Assembly (NCBI RefSeq): GCF_002906575.1
Contig: NZ_CP026309.1
Span: forward strand, 1,798,001 to 1,862,000
Source of the DNA: Salinigranum rubrum
GTDB lineage: Archaea; Halobacteriota; Halobacteria; Halobacteriales; Haloferacaceae
Length of the DNA: 64,000 nt
Reading direction: 5' to 3'
The translations under genes and the position numbers were made by a program. Below the pieces are notes generated by a model. It ran no database searches. It had not been told where the DNA came from and saw only the letters and a program-made list of their open reading frames with translations. Below, piece by piece: positions 38,933 through 47,416 of this stretch (its first letter is position 1; each line of letters begins with the position of its first letter).

Positions 38933-39537
38933 TGCGGGGTCGCGTCGAGCGCGGGCGCGACGCCGTCTCGAACACCCTCGCCGCCGTTCGGGCCACGGTG
39001 GTCCGCCGCGACGCCCGCGCCGTCCTCGTCGGCGTCTCGTTCCTCTATCTCGGCCTGTACCTCTACGCCCTCGGCCACCTCCGATTCACTGGCGACGGAT
39101 TCGACTACGTCGCCGTTTCAGACCCCCTGTCGCGGATGTTTCGGTCGACGGGGACGCTGTCGTTCGAGCCCGTCGCGGGCCTCGTCGTCGGTCCGGTCGA
39201 ACTGCTCGTCGCGCCGGTCAACGTCGCCATCGGTGGCGCCCTCGCGCTCCTCGTCGGCGTCAACCTCGCCGTCTCGTACCTGGCGTGGCGTCACCCCGTC
39301 GCCTGCGGCGTCGGCGGCGGTGCGAAAGGCTCGGGCCTCCTCGCCGGCCTGCCCGCGCTCCTCTCGGGGTCGGCCTGCTGTGGTCCGGTCGTCCTCGTCG
39401 CACTCGGGGTTCAGGCGTCGGGCGTCCTCCTCGCCTCGTTCGACCTGTTGATTCCGGCGGCCGCGCTCCTCCTCGTCGGGAGCCTCGTCTACGTCGGCCG
39501 CTCGGTCGACCCGGGGGTCGTGCAGTCGCCGGCCTGA
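38932..39537 (+). CDS. membrane protein with SACCGP motif
   Basis: This is a 201-residue membrane protein with about five hydrophobic helices. It starts at the ATG overlapping the DUF3179 stop (TGATG). A Cys pair sits at the start of a helix (LSGSACCGPVVLVALG) in a setting reminiscent of metal transporters such as MerT or MerC, and another Cys is in HPVACGVGG. Co-translation with a DUF3179 lipoprotein suggests a shared surface role, possibly metal or redox related. That is inference. Confidence 0.7.
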   Translation: MRGRVERGRDAVSNTLAAVRATVVRRDARAVLVGVSFLYLGLYLYALGHLRFTGDGFDYVAVSDPLSRMFRSTGTLSFEPVAGLVVGPVELLVAPVNVAIGGALALLVGVNLAVSYLAWRHPVACGVGGGAKGSGLLAGLPALLSGSACCGPVVLVALGVQASGVLLASFDLLIPAAALLLVGSLVYVGRSVDPGVVQSPA

Positions 39538-39588
39538 GCCGTCGACCCACTGGTTTGAAGCCCTCTCCTCGAACATTCCCTCCAACGC

Positions 39589-40764
39589 ATGACGGCAGGG
39601 GAGGCACGGCAGGCGTTCGAGGCGGCGTACGACCGGGAACCGACGGCGGTGGCGAGTGCGCCGGGGAGGGTGAACCTCGTCGGGGGCCATACCGACTACA
39701 ACGGGGGGCTCGTCCTCCCGATGGCCATCGACCGCCGAACCGCTGTGGCCGCCGCGCCGCGCGACGATGACCGATTCAGGCTGCGGTCGACCGACGTCGA
39801 GGGCAGGGTCGTCGTCGACGGCCTCCCCGACGAACCGCTCGGGAGCGAAGACGAGGCGTGGGCGAACTACCCGCTCGGCGTCCTCGTCGAACTCGCCAGG
39901 GAGGGCCTCTTCGAGTCGCGGGGACTCGACCTCCTCGTCGCGGGAGACGTTCCGCGCGGGGCCGGCCTCTCCTCGTCGGCGGCGCTCGAAGTGGCGACGG
40001 CGGCCGCGGCGTACGCCGTCGACTCCCCCACGCACGAGCTACCGAGACGCGCCCTGGCCGAGGCGGCCTGGCGCGCCGAGACGGGCTTCGTCGGCCTCGA
40101 CTGCGGGATTATGGACCAGTACGCGAGCGCCTGCTGTCGGACTGGCGAGGTACTCTTCCTCGACTGCCGCTCCCGCGAGACGCGTGGGGTCCGGTTCGGC
40201 GACAGGGAGTACAGGGTCGTCGTCGTCGACACGCGCGTCGAACACGAACTCGCCTCGTCGGCGTACAACGACCGGGTGCGCGAGTGCGCCGAGGCGGTCG
40301 AGCAGTTCGACGCCCTGCTCGGAGGCGTCGAGTCGCTCCGGGACGTCGACCGGGACGCGCTCGTCGCACACGCCGCCTCCCTCCCGGGCGTCCTCCGCCG
40401 ACGGACGCGCCACGTCGTCACCGAGAACGAGCGCGTGCGTGCGGCCGTCGACGCCCTCGAAGCCGAGGACGTGGGTGCCGTCGGCGACTGCATGTTCGAG
40501 TCGCACGCGAGTCTCCGCGACGACTACGAGGTGTCCTGTGTGGAACTCGATACGGTCGTGGAACTCGCGTGGGAAACTGCGGGCGTCGTCGGCGCGCGGA
40601 TGACCGGCGGCGGCTTCGGGGGAAGCGTCGTCGCCCTGGTCCGGAGCGATGCGGTCGAGGACTTCCGCGCTCACGTCGATACGGAGTACACAGAACGCGC
40701 GGGCGTCGACGTCGAACCCCGGACGTTCGTCTGTTCGCCGGCGGAGGGCGTTCGACTGGAGTGA
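39589..40764 (+). CDS. galK: galactokinase-like GHMP kinase
   Basis: This 391-residue GHMP kinase is closest to galactokinase. Motif 1 is APGRVNLVGGHTDYNGGLVLP, motif 2 is GAGLSSSAALEVA (ATP loop), the catalytic Asp is in GLDCGIMDQYAS, and motif 3 is GARMTGGGFGGS. In motif 1 the usual Glu of GEHTDYN is Gly, a residue that contacts the sugar in characterised enzymes, so substrate preference may differ. A gluconate/galactonate dehydratase gene lies 2.3 kb downstream beyond the KAP NTPase gene. Confidence 0.85.
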   Translation: MTAGEARQAFEAAYDREPTAVASAPGRVNLVGGHTDYNGGLVLPMAIDRRTAVAAAPRDDDRFRLRSTDVEGRVVVDGLPDEPLGSEDEAWANYPLGVLVELAREGLFESRGLDLLVAGDVPRGAGLSSSAALEVATAAAAYAVDSPTHELPRRALAEAAWRAETGFVGLDCGIMDQYASACCRTGEVLFLDCRSRETRGVRFGDREYRVVVVDTRVEHELASSAYNDRVRECAEAVEQFDALLGGVESLRDVDRDALVAHAASLPGVLRRRTRHVVTENERVRAAVDALEAEDVGAVGDCMFESHASLRDDYEVSCVELDTVVELAWETAGVVGARMTGGGFGGSVVALVRSDAVEDFRAHVDTEYTERAGVDVEPRTFVCSPAEGVRLE

Positions 40765-40836
40765 GGACGCCCCTCTCGTCGACCCTCGTGTCGGATGTAC
40801 GACAAGCTGATGCTGTCGTGCGGAGTATGCTATGGT

Positions 40837-42828
40837 ATGGCAGAGCAATCTGGGTGGGAGGAGGAACCAAGCGCTCGAACGCCGGTGGGCGCCGCGTTCG
40901 GCGACAGACCGACCGCGGACGACGCGCTCGGGTTCGAGCCGTACGTCGAGGCGCTCGCGACGTTCCTCAGACAACGGGAGACGACACCGCCGCTCGCGGT
41001 TTCCGTCGAGGGGACGTGGGGCGCCGGCAAGTCGTCGTTCATGTCACAGCTCGAACATGAACTCCGCAGCGAGGGTCACTTCACGGTTCGGTTCAACCCC
41101 TGGCGACACGAGGGAGAGGACGCGCTGTGGGCGGCGTTCATGCTGGCCGTGCTGGACGGCCTCTCGAAGAAACTCGTGCCGCGGGACAGACGCCGGGCCC
41201 GTCTCAGGCTCGTTCTCGACCGTTTCGACAGACGCCGTGGTCGCGCTGCCGTCGCACGGACGGTGGGGACGACGCTGGCCGCCGTCCTCGTCGTGGTCGC
41301 CACGGCGGTCGTCGCGTCAGCCGCCGGATCGAGTTTCCTCGGGGGCGCCGACAGCACGGCAGTCGCTGCGACGTTCGGGCTCGGCGGCGGCGTCACGTCC
41401 TTCGTGGGCGTGTGGCTGTGGACCCGGCGGAACGTCGTCGAGCGGACCGAGCGCGAACTGGAGGCGTACGTCCGCGACCCCGAGTACGAGGGCCACGTCT
41501 CCTTCCTCGAGAACTTCCACGAGGACTTGGGTCGCGTCCTCGACGCGTACGTCGGCGACCACCGCGTGTTCGTGTTCATCGACGACCTCGACCGGTGTGA
41601 GGTGCCCCGGGCCGCCGAGTTGATGCAGTCGATCAACCTCATGCTCTCGGACGACCCTCGGCTCGTGTTCCTCCTCGGGATGGACCGAGAGAAGGTCGCC
41701 GCCGGCCTCGCGGCCAAGCACGAAGAGCTCCTCGACCACCTCAACGTCGAGTCGCGTCCGTCGTTCGGTCTCGACTACGGCTACGCGTTCATCGAGAAAT
41801 TCGTGCAGATTCCGTTCCTCATCCCGCGGCCCTCGCCCGACGACGTGGACCGGTTCGTGACCGAACTGATGGCGTTTCAGCGCGAGCACGGCGACTCGTT
41901 CAGCCCCGACGAGTTCATCGCACTGCGAGCGGCCGAGTACCCACAGCTCTCCCCGCAAAACCCACCTGAGCCCGCCGAGCCGTACACGCTGTGGGCACGG
42001 GACTGGACGGACGACCAGCTCAGAACGGCGGTCGCCTGGGCCGCGCCCGCGCTCGCGTACAACCCACGGCAGATAAAGAAGTTCATCAACCTCTACCGGC
42101 TCCGGGCGCTCTTAGCGCAGGAAGTCGAGGTGTTCGAGCGGACGGACCTGACGCTCGACCAACTCGGGAAGTTCGTCACCATCAGCCTCCGGTGGCCGCG
42201 GCTCCTCCCCGAACTCAACCGCGACCACGACCTGTTCGCTCGGCTCACCGCCGTCGCCCTGCGCGACCGGTTCCGCGAGGCGTGCTCGGAGTCCGCCCCG
42301 CCCGTCGCACCCGCGGTCGCTGCCCCCGACCCCGCCGGTGCGGCGGCGGACCGGACCGACGACGCGACACCCGATAGCGACACGTCCGAGTCGCGGACGG
42401 CCGGCACGGACGAACTCCCCGTCGTGATTCGGTCCGAACGCGACTGGGGGCTCTTCGCCGACCTCCTGCTCGCGGGGCTGTACGACGAGTCGCTGTCGAC
42501 CGCGGAGTTCGGCTCCGAACTGCTCGTCACGTACCCGGAGCTCACGACTGACGGGCTCGACGAGTTCTTCGAGGGCCGCTCGCTCGACGAACTGCTCTGG
42601 GAGACGGACGCGAACGTCGACGCCAGCCTCGCCCACGTCGACGTCGAATCCCTGCTCCAGATTTCGCCGCGTGCGGACGTCCCGACGGAGACGCTCGAAG
42701 AGGCACCGTACGCGCAGTCCGCGAAGTACGCCCCGTACGCGCAGTCCGCACAGCGCGATTCGAGCGCGTTCTCCGAGTTCCTCGACGAGCGTGACGGCGG
42801 AACGGGAGGAAGCGTCCCCGAGGACTGA
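40837..42828 (+). CDS. KAP-family membrane P-loop NTPase
   Basis: This 663-residue protein is read from MAEQSGWEEE at 40837; an in-frame ATG at 40795 adds 14 residues. Walker A is EGTWGAGKSS at about residues 59-67. Two hydrophobic helices (about 145-163 and 173-196) are inserted inside the NTPase domain, the defining KAP layout. Walker B is VFIDDLDRCE at about 245-254. NPRQIKKFINLYRLR is the late KAP motif. After about residue 480 comes a haloarchaea-specific acidic part ending with APYAQSAKY/APYAQSAQR. KAP proteins include the phage-exclusion protein PifA and the animal scaffold Kidins220. A defence or membrane-stress role is plausible. Confidence 0.85.
   Translation: MAEQSGWEEEPSARTPVGAAFGDRPTADDALGFEPYVEALATFLRQRETTPPLAVSVEGTWGAGKSSFMSQLEHELRSEGHFTVRFNPWRHEGEDALWAAFMLAVLDGLSKKLVPRDRRRARLRLVLDRFDRRRGRAAVARTVGTTLAAVLVVVATAVVASAAGSSFLGGADSTAVAATFGLGGGVTSFVGVWLWTRRNVVERTERELEAYVRDPEYEGHVSFLENFHEDLGRVLDAYVGDHRVFVFIDDLDRCEVPRAAELMQSINLMLSDDPRLVFLLGMDREKVAAGLAAKHEELLDHLNVESRPSFGLDYGYAFIEKFVQIPFLIPRPSPDDVDRFVTELMAFQREHGDSFSPDEFIALRAAEYPQLSPQNPPEPAEPYTLWARDWTDDQLRTAVAWAAPALAYNPRQIKKFINLYRLRALLAQEVEVFERTDLTLDQLGKFVTISLRWPRLLPELNRDHDLFARLTAVALRDRFREACSESAPPVAPAVAAPDPAGAAADRTDDATPDSDTSESRTAGTDELPVVIRSERDWGLFADLLLAGLYDESLSTAEFGSELLVTYPELTTDGLDEFFEGRSLDELLWETDANVDASLAHVDVESLLQISPRADVPTETLEEAPYAQSAKYAPYAQSAQRDSSAFSEFLDERDGGTGGSVPED
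42706..42749 (+). repeat. 27-base-period repeat in KAP gene tail
   Basis: CCGTACGCGCAGTCCGC occurs exactly at 42706-42722 and 42733-42749. It encodes the twice-occurring PYAQSA of the C-terminus. Confidence 0.8.
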
Positions 42829-42957
42829 CTGAGAGACTGGTCTGCGCGCCGAACCCGTCGCTAGTCTTCAGAGCCACCGCCGCGGAGCAGAGGACGTACT
42901 CTCCTCCCGTGACAAGCGATGCACGCGCGAGGTCTTACGAGGGGACGGTGTGGGGCT

Positions 42958-42978
42958 TGAAGCGACTCCGTCGCTTCA
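42958..42978. terminator. 9-bp stem hairpin between convergent genes
   Basis: TGAAGCGAC, loop TCC, GTCGCTTCA lies between the ends of the KAP gene and the dehydratase gene. It is a likely transcript terminator or barrier. Confidence 0.5.
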
Positions 42979-43076
42979 GTCCTCGAACGAAGCGAACGCC
43001 GGACGGGCGGTCGTTCGACTTCGCTACTCTTCGTCGAACACCGCCGAGCAGAGCCCAGCGTACTCGCCGAGTCGTG

Positions 43077-44315
43077 TCACTCCTCGTCGAACAGTTCCTC
43101 GCCCTTCACCATGTGCTCTGCGACGGCGTCCATGTCGAGAGTCACACCCAGTCCCGGCTTCTCGGGGATGGTGATGTAGCCGTCCTCGATGACCGTCTCC
43201 TCGACGAGGTCACCCCACCAGCCGAGTTCGTACGAGTGGTACTCCACGGCCAGCGAGTTCGGGATGGCCGCACCGACCTGTGCGGAGGCCATCGTCGCCA
43301 CGGGGGAGGAGACGTTGTGCATCGCGACCGGGATGTAGTACTGGTTGGCGACGTCGGCTATCTTCCGCGTCTCTCTCATGCCGCCGACCTTGGGCAGGTC
43401 GGGCGCGATGATGTCGACCGCCTGGTTCTCGATGAGGCGGCGTTCCTCGGTGACTCTGTACCGGTTCTCGCCCACGGTGATGGGCGTCGTCGTGGACTTC
43501 GTGACCTCCTCCTGGACGTCGAGGTTCTCCGGCGGGACGGGGTCTTCGAGCCACCAGACGTCGTACTCCTCGATGGCGGCGGCGAGGCGCTTGGCCGACC
43601 CGCCCGAGAACGTCCAGTGGCAGTCGAAGGCGACGTCCGCGCGGTCCTTCACGCGCTCTGTGACCTTCTCGACGATCTCGGCCTTGTGGCGGATTTCGCC
43701 CGGTCGGAGGTGGCGGTTCGCGCGGTCCTTCTCCAGTCCGGAGGGGACGTCGAGGTCGAACTTCAGCGCGTCGTAGCCCAGGTCCTCGACGACGCGTTCG
43801 GCCTCGTCGGCGCAGGCGTCGGGGTCGGCCTCGTCTTCCGTGTGACAGTCACAGTAGACGCGCACCCGGTCGCGGTACTTCCCGCCCAGAAGCTGGTAGG
43901 CGGGAACGTCGAGTATCTTGCCCGCGAGGTCGTGGAGAGCGATTTCGATGCCCGCGATGGCGGTGATCGTGACGCCCTCGACGCTGCCCTCCCCGGACAT
44001 CTTCTGGACGAGATGCTCGTAGAGGCGGTCGATGTCGAGGGGGTTCTCGCCGATTATGAAGGGAGCCATCCGCTCGATGAGTTCCGGCGCGCCGGCGCCC
44101 CAGTACGCCTCGCCGGTGCCGACGATGCCGGCGTCCGTGTACACCCTGACCAGCGTCCACGGGAAGTTGCCGTCGACCATCGTCGTCTGGACGTCCGTGA
44201 TTTCGACGTCGCGGCCGCCGCCGCGCTTCGCCGTGACGCCCATCGTCTCCTTCGAGAGCTCCCGCATCGTGTACTCCGCGTTCGGATCGTGCAGATCCGA
44301 GTAGTCGATTCCCAT
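43077..44315 (-). CDS. gnaD: gluconate/galactonate dehydratase, enolase superfamily
   Basis: This 412-residue mandelate-racemase-type dehydratase starts at ATG 44315 (MGIDYSDLHDPNAEYTMREL), as in haloarchaeal gluconate dehydratases. Active-site landmarks are ALKFDLDVP (Lys region), VAFDCHW (Asp ligand), WWLEDPVPPEN (Glu ligand), TVGENRY (Glu ligand) and PVAMHNVSSP (His base). It should convert gluconate and/or galactonate to the 2-keto-3-deoxy acid in the semi-phosphorylative Entner-Doudoroff route. Proximity to galK hints at sugar catabolism, but specificity is not readable. Confidence 0.87.
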   Translation of the reverse strand: MGIDYSDLHDPNAEYTMRELSKETMGVTAKRGGGRDVEITDVQTTMVDGNFPWTLVRVYTDAGIVGTGEAYWGAGAPELIERMAPFIIGENPLDIDRLYEHLVQKMSGEGSVEGVTITAIAGIEIALHDLAGKILDVPAYQLLGGKYRDRVRVYCDCHTEDEADPDACADEAERVVEDLGYDALKFDLDVPSGLEKDRANRHLRPGEIRHKAEIVEKVTERVKDRADVAFDCHWTFSGGSAKRLAAAIEEYDVWWLEDPVPPENLDVQEEVTKSTTTPITVGENRYRVTEERRLIENQAVDIIAPDLPKVGGMRETRKIADVANQYYIPVAMHNVSSPVATMASAQVGAAIPNSLAVEYHSYELGWWGDLVEETVIEDGYITIPEKPGLGVTLDMDAVAEHMVKGEELFDEE

Positions 44316-44468
44316 GGTCGTGGGTTTACTGGACGAGTGGTAAATCTTTGGAGATTCTGAGCGCCCGTTCGCTCGGACACGGCGACACACGCTCAGAGGG
44401 TCTGTTTGACCGGTACACCGGTCGCCGCCGACCCCGGGGCGCGCTGCGAGAATCTCCGTCGCTCCGTC

Positions 44469-44870
44469 TCAGACGGGCGCGTCGGAGGCGGGCGATCCGA
44501 CGAGCAGCGCGGCGAGTTCGGGGCTCGCCCCCAGTCGTCGGAGGTGGTCGTCGTCGAGTCTCTCGCCGGGCACACCGCCGTGCTGGAGATACGCCACCCG
44601 GACGAGGCGAATCGCGCCGGTGACGTCCGCCGCGGACCGGACACGGTAGCGAACGCGGTCGGGTGTCCGGGGGACGCCGTCGGCGAACCCGTCGGTCAGC
44701 AACTGGTCGCGGAGGGCTGGACTCGTCGGAACGGTGAGGTCACCGCGCGAGGAGAGGTGAGCGAACTCGCGGGTCCCGACGCGGAAGGTCACCCCCTCGC
44801 GGGTCGCGTCGGTCTCGACGCCTGGCCAGTGGGAGACGCGGCCTGTGATGGGCGTGAGTGTCGCGTTCAT
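44469..44870 (-). CDS. DUF5519/luciferase-domain-like protein
   Basis: This 133-residue protein has a WPGVETDATREGVTFRVGTREFAHL core and a late VTGAIRLVRVAYLQ helix. They match, from memory, the small domain listed as luciferase/DUF5519 in bacteria and archaea, which does not imply light emission. In several bacteria it sits in sugar or lipid loci; here no partner is evident. Confidence 0.6.
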   Translation of the reverse strand: MNATLTPITGRVSHWPGVETDATREGVTFRVGTREFAHLSSRGDLTVPTSPALRDQLLTDGFADGVPRTPDRVRYRVRSAADVTGAIRLVRVAYLQHGGVPGERLDDDHLRRLGASPELAALLVGSPASDAPV

Positions 44871-44933
44871 GCGTCGTCTCTCTGAAGACGACTGTACGCG
44901 TCGCGGCGGGATAAGCTTCGTCCGCTCGAAGAG

Positions 44934-46175
44934 CTAGAGTTCGGCGAGCAGGTTCAGCACGTAGATCGTCCGGAGCATCGGGGCCGCGCCCCCGCGGTCG
45001 AAGACGAGACCGTCCGTCGACCGGACGTGGTCGAGCACCGCCGCCGAGGAATGTTCGGGCGCCGCGGCGATGCCGCAGTCGTTCTCGGCGGCCCACTCCA
45101 TCACCCGGAGGTCCGACTTCGAGTCGCCCATCACGGCCAGGAAGGGATCGTCGAGTCCGAGGACGTCCAGCGCGGCCTGCACCCCTCGGGGCTTGTTGAG
45201 TTCCAGCGAACCCACCTCGGCGGCGTCGGCGTGGTAGTAGGCGACGTCGACCCGCTCGAAGACGGACGCCACCTCGTCGGGCACGTCGTCGATCCCGAGG
45301 TCGACCGTCGCGCCCTCGCTTTCGAGCACCGCCTCGACTTCGGGGTCGTCGTCGGCGAAGTACGCTCGCGCCCAGTCGGGACCGCGCGTGGTCACCTCGT
45401 CGGTCTCGGTCGCGACCGCCTCGCCCAGCAGGTCGACGAGGTAGACCAGGCCGCGGTCGATGACGCGTTCGGCCTCGGGCGACCCGACGTCGAAGTTCGG
45501 CTTGAGCGTGACGTTGAACTCGTTCCCCTGGAGGTGGATGCCGTGGGCGACGTCGTCGGGTGCCTCCGGGAGGACGCGCGAGCGCACCTCGTCGAAGACG
45601 CGGATCATCTCCTCGTCGAGTTCGTCGTAGAGGAGCCGCTTCGTCTGCGACCCGTGGCCCGGGGTGAACACGCCCGTCCCGGTCTCGTAGACGATGCTCA
45701 CCGCTCCCGAGTGAACGAGTTCGTTCCCGAGCCCCTGGATGAGAAAGCCCTTGACGTTCTCGAGAGTCTGGCCCGTGCAGATGACGATGGGGACGCCCGC
45801 CTCGTGGAACTCCGTGAGGGCGTGGAGCGTCTCGCGGGGAATCTCGTTGTCCGTCCCGCCCGCAGAACGGAGCGTCTCGTCGACGTCGAGGACGAGGACG
45901 TTCACCGCGCGGCCGTACTTCGAGTGTAAGTCGAGGCCGGTGAAGGCGTGGTCGCGGTCGGCCGTCGCGGCGACTTCGACGAGCGTGTCACCGGCGGCAA
46001 AGGAGTCACGCACCTCCGCCTTCCGCGCGTCGAGTTCGTCACGGGCGTCCTGCCAGTAGCCGAGTGCGGCCCGCGAGTCCACGGCCGGGAAGACGTCGAC
46101 GAACGTCTGGAGGTCACGGATGGCGTCCGTGTCGAAGTCCTCGTAGAGCCGGTAGAGGAGGTCGTATCGTTCCAT
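44934..46175 (-). CDS. HAD-superfamily phosphatase-like protein
   Basis: This is a 413-residue protein. Residues 1-85 form a charged N-terminal part; a HAD domain follows. Motif I is VLVLDVDETLRSAGG (nucleophile and acid/base Asp), motif II IVICTGQTLENV, motif III Lys in LELNKPRGVQAAL, and motif IV FLAVMGDSKSDLRVMEWA. The order resembles Cof-type sugar phosphatases with a cap domain between II and III. The long N-terminus is unusual. Substrate unknown. Confidence 0.8.
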   Translation of the reverse strand: MERYDLLYRLYEDFDTDAIRDLQTFVDVFPAVDSRAALGYWQDARDELDARKAEVRDSFAAGDTLVEVAATADRDHAFTGLDLHSKYGRAVNVLVLDVDETLRSAGGTDNEIPRETLHALTEFHEAGVPIVICTGQTLENVKGFLIQGLGNELVHSGAVSIVYETGTGVFTPGHGSQTKRLLYDELDEEMIRVFDEVRSRVLPEAPDDVAHGIHLQGNEFNVTLKPNFDVGSPEAERVIDRGLVYLVDLLGEAVATETDEVTTRGPDWARAYFADDDPEVEAVLESEGATVDLGIDDVPDEVASVFERVDVAYYHADAAEVGSLELNKPRGVQAALDVLGLDDPFLAVMGDSKSDLRVMEWAAENDCGIAAAPEHSSAAVLDHVRSTDGLVFDRGGAAPMLRTIYVLNLLAEL

Positions 46176-46279
46176 ATCTCGAATACGGGCCGAGGAACTA
46201 CTAAAAACCGAGTACTCGTCGAGAGTCGGCGAGAATCGGCAGGGAAACCCTCATACGGCGCCTCGCCATATCCCTGCGC

Positions 46280-46720
46280 ATGGCAGACTGGACAGACCGT
46301 ATCGTCGGCGACCGGATGACGGTCGACAGGGAGTTCAACGACCGCGTCGCAGCCTCCGAGTTTCAGAGTCAGGAGTGGAGTCTCATCATGACGGCGACGG
46401 AGTTCGAGATCGAGAACGCCGACGACCCCGACAACGCACGGATCGTGGCGAACACGGACAAACTGGAGGGGATGATGCCTCACATCGAGGAAGCCGGCAA
46501 GCGCCAGCAGTCGATGGCCGGCGGCGGCGGGAAAAACGACGGCGGCGGCAGCATCATCGATACGGTCAAAGGCGCCCTCGGTCTCGGAAACGGGAGGGAA
46601 GACCACGACGCCAAACTGGCCGCCGCCGAACGACTCGTCCAGGAGTACGCCGACGAACTCCAGTCTCACCTCGAATCGAACGGGAAGTGGGAGCAGGTCC
46701 GACGCTCGTACGGCGACTAG
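46280..46720 (+). CDS. DUF5799-like haloarchaeal protein
   Basis: This 146-residue soluble protein has the conserved start DWTDRIVGDRMTVDREFNDRV, SEFQSQEWSLIMTATEFEIE, a glycine-rich linker and a C-terminal helix. It fits DUF5799, an uncharacterised haloarchaeal family. It is convergent with, and overlaps by four bases, a 49-residue ORF. Confidence 0.78.
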   Translation: MADWTDRIVGDRMTVDREFNDRVAASEFQSQEWSLIMTATEFEIENADDPDNARIVANTDKLEGMMPHIEEAGKRQQSMAGGGGKNDGGGSIIDTVKGALGLGNGREDHDAKLAAAERLVQEYADELQSHLESNGKWEQVRRSYGD

Positions 46721-46866
46721 TACTCGTCGCCCGCGTGGAACAGCGTCATCTCGCTGGCCTTGTAGATGTTGATGAGTTCGTTGATGATCTCGTCGTACTC
46801 CTCGTCCTCGACGCGGAGTCCGTCGAGTCGGTCGAGGGTCTCCTCTTCGACATCGATCTGTGGCAT
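46717..46866 (-). CDS. 49-residue VapB-like/DUF7557-type protein
   Basis: MPQIDVEEETLDRLDGLRVE starts a 49-residue acidic ORF with a strand-helix-helix pattern (EEYDEIINELINIYKASE). This resembles the short antitoxin-like or RHH-like proteins called DUF7557 in haloarchaea. No toxin gene is next to it. It ends four bases into the convergent DUF5799 gene. Confidence 0.6.
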   Translation of the reverse strand: MPQIDVEEETLDRLDGLRVEDEEYDEIINELINIYKASEMTLFHAGDEY

Positions 46867-46957
46867 GTATGGGGAAAAACGCCCCGCGGTCTTAAATCCA
46901 CCAGCGGGCGTCGGTCGGGCCGGATGATCCGACGGGAAGTCTCGGGGAGGGGCAGCC

Positions 46958-47416
46958 TCAGGAGAACAGCCGCTTCAGGCGCGCGAACAACCCTTTCTCG
47001 CGGTCGCCGCCGCGTCTGGTCGGCTCCTGCTCCTCGGTCGTGCCCGTGGACTCCGCCCCCGTGTCGGCCATCGGCTCCGACTCCGACCCCGCGTCGGCCT
47101 CGCTTCCCTCGCCTTCGACGAGTCGTTCGGCCTCCTGGATGACGCCCTTGGCGTCGTTGACGCCGTCTTTCACCGTCTTCTTCACCAGCGGCTTGCCCTC
47201 GAAGCGGTCGCGCTGGACGGACGTGTCGGCCGTGATGATGACCACGTCGGCCTCGGCGATGTCCTCGGACGTGAGTTCGTTCTGTGCGCCCATCGACCCC
47301 TGGACCTCGACCTTGATGTCGTGGCCCATCTCCTCGGCCGTGGTTTCGAGGTTCTCGGCGGCCATCTGGCTGTGTGCGATTCCCGTCGGACATGCGGTGA
47401 CTGCGACGATTTTCAT
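46958..47416 (-). CDS. ptfB: fructose PTS enzyme IIB
   Basis: This 152-residue PTS IIB protein passes phosphate from IIA to fructose. The phospho-Cys is in VAVTACPTGIAHSQMA near the N-terminus, and VQGSMGAQNELTSEDI follows. The IIB domain takes about 100 residues; the rest is an acidic linker and a basic tail (GLFARLKRLFS) that could touch the membrane or IIC. Its ATG overlaps the ptsI stop by four bases. Confidence 0.93.
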   Translation of the reverse strand: MKIVAVTACPTGIAHSQMAAENLETTAEEMGHDIKVEVQGSMGAQNELTSEDIAEADVVIITADTSVQRDRFEGKPLVKKTVKDGVNDAKGVIQEAERLVEGEGSEADAGSESEPMADTGAESTGTTEEQEPTRRGGDREKGLFARLKRLFS

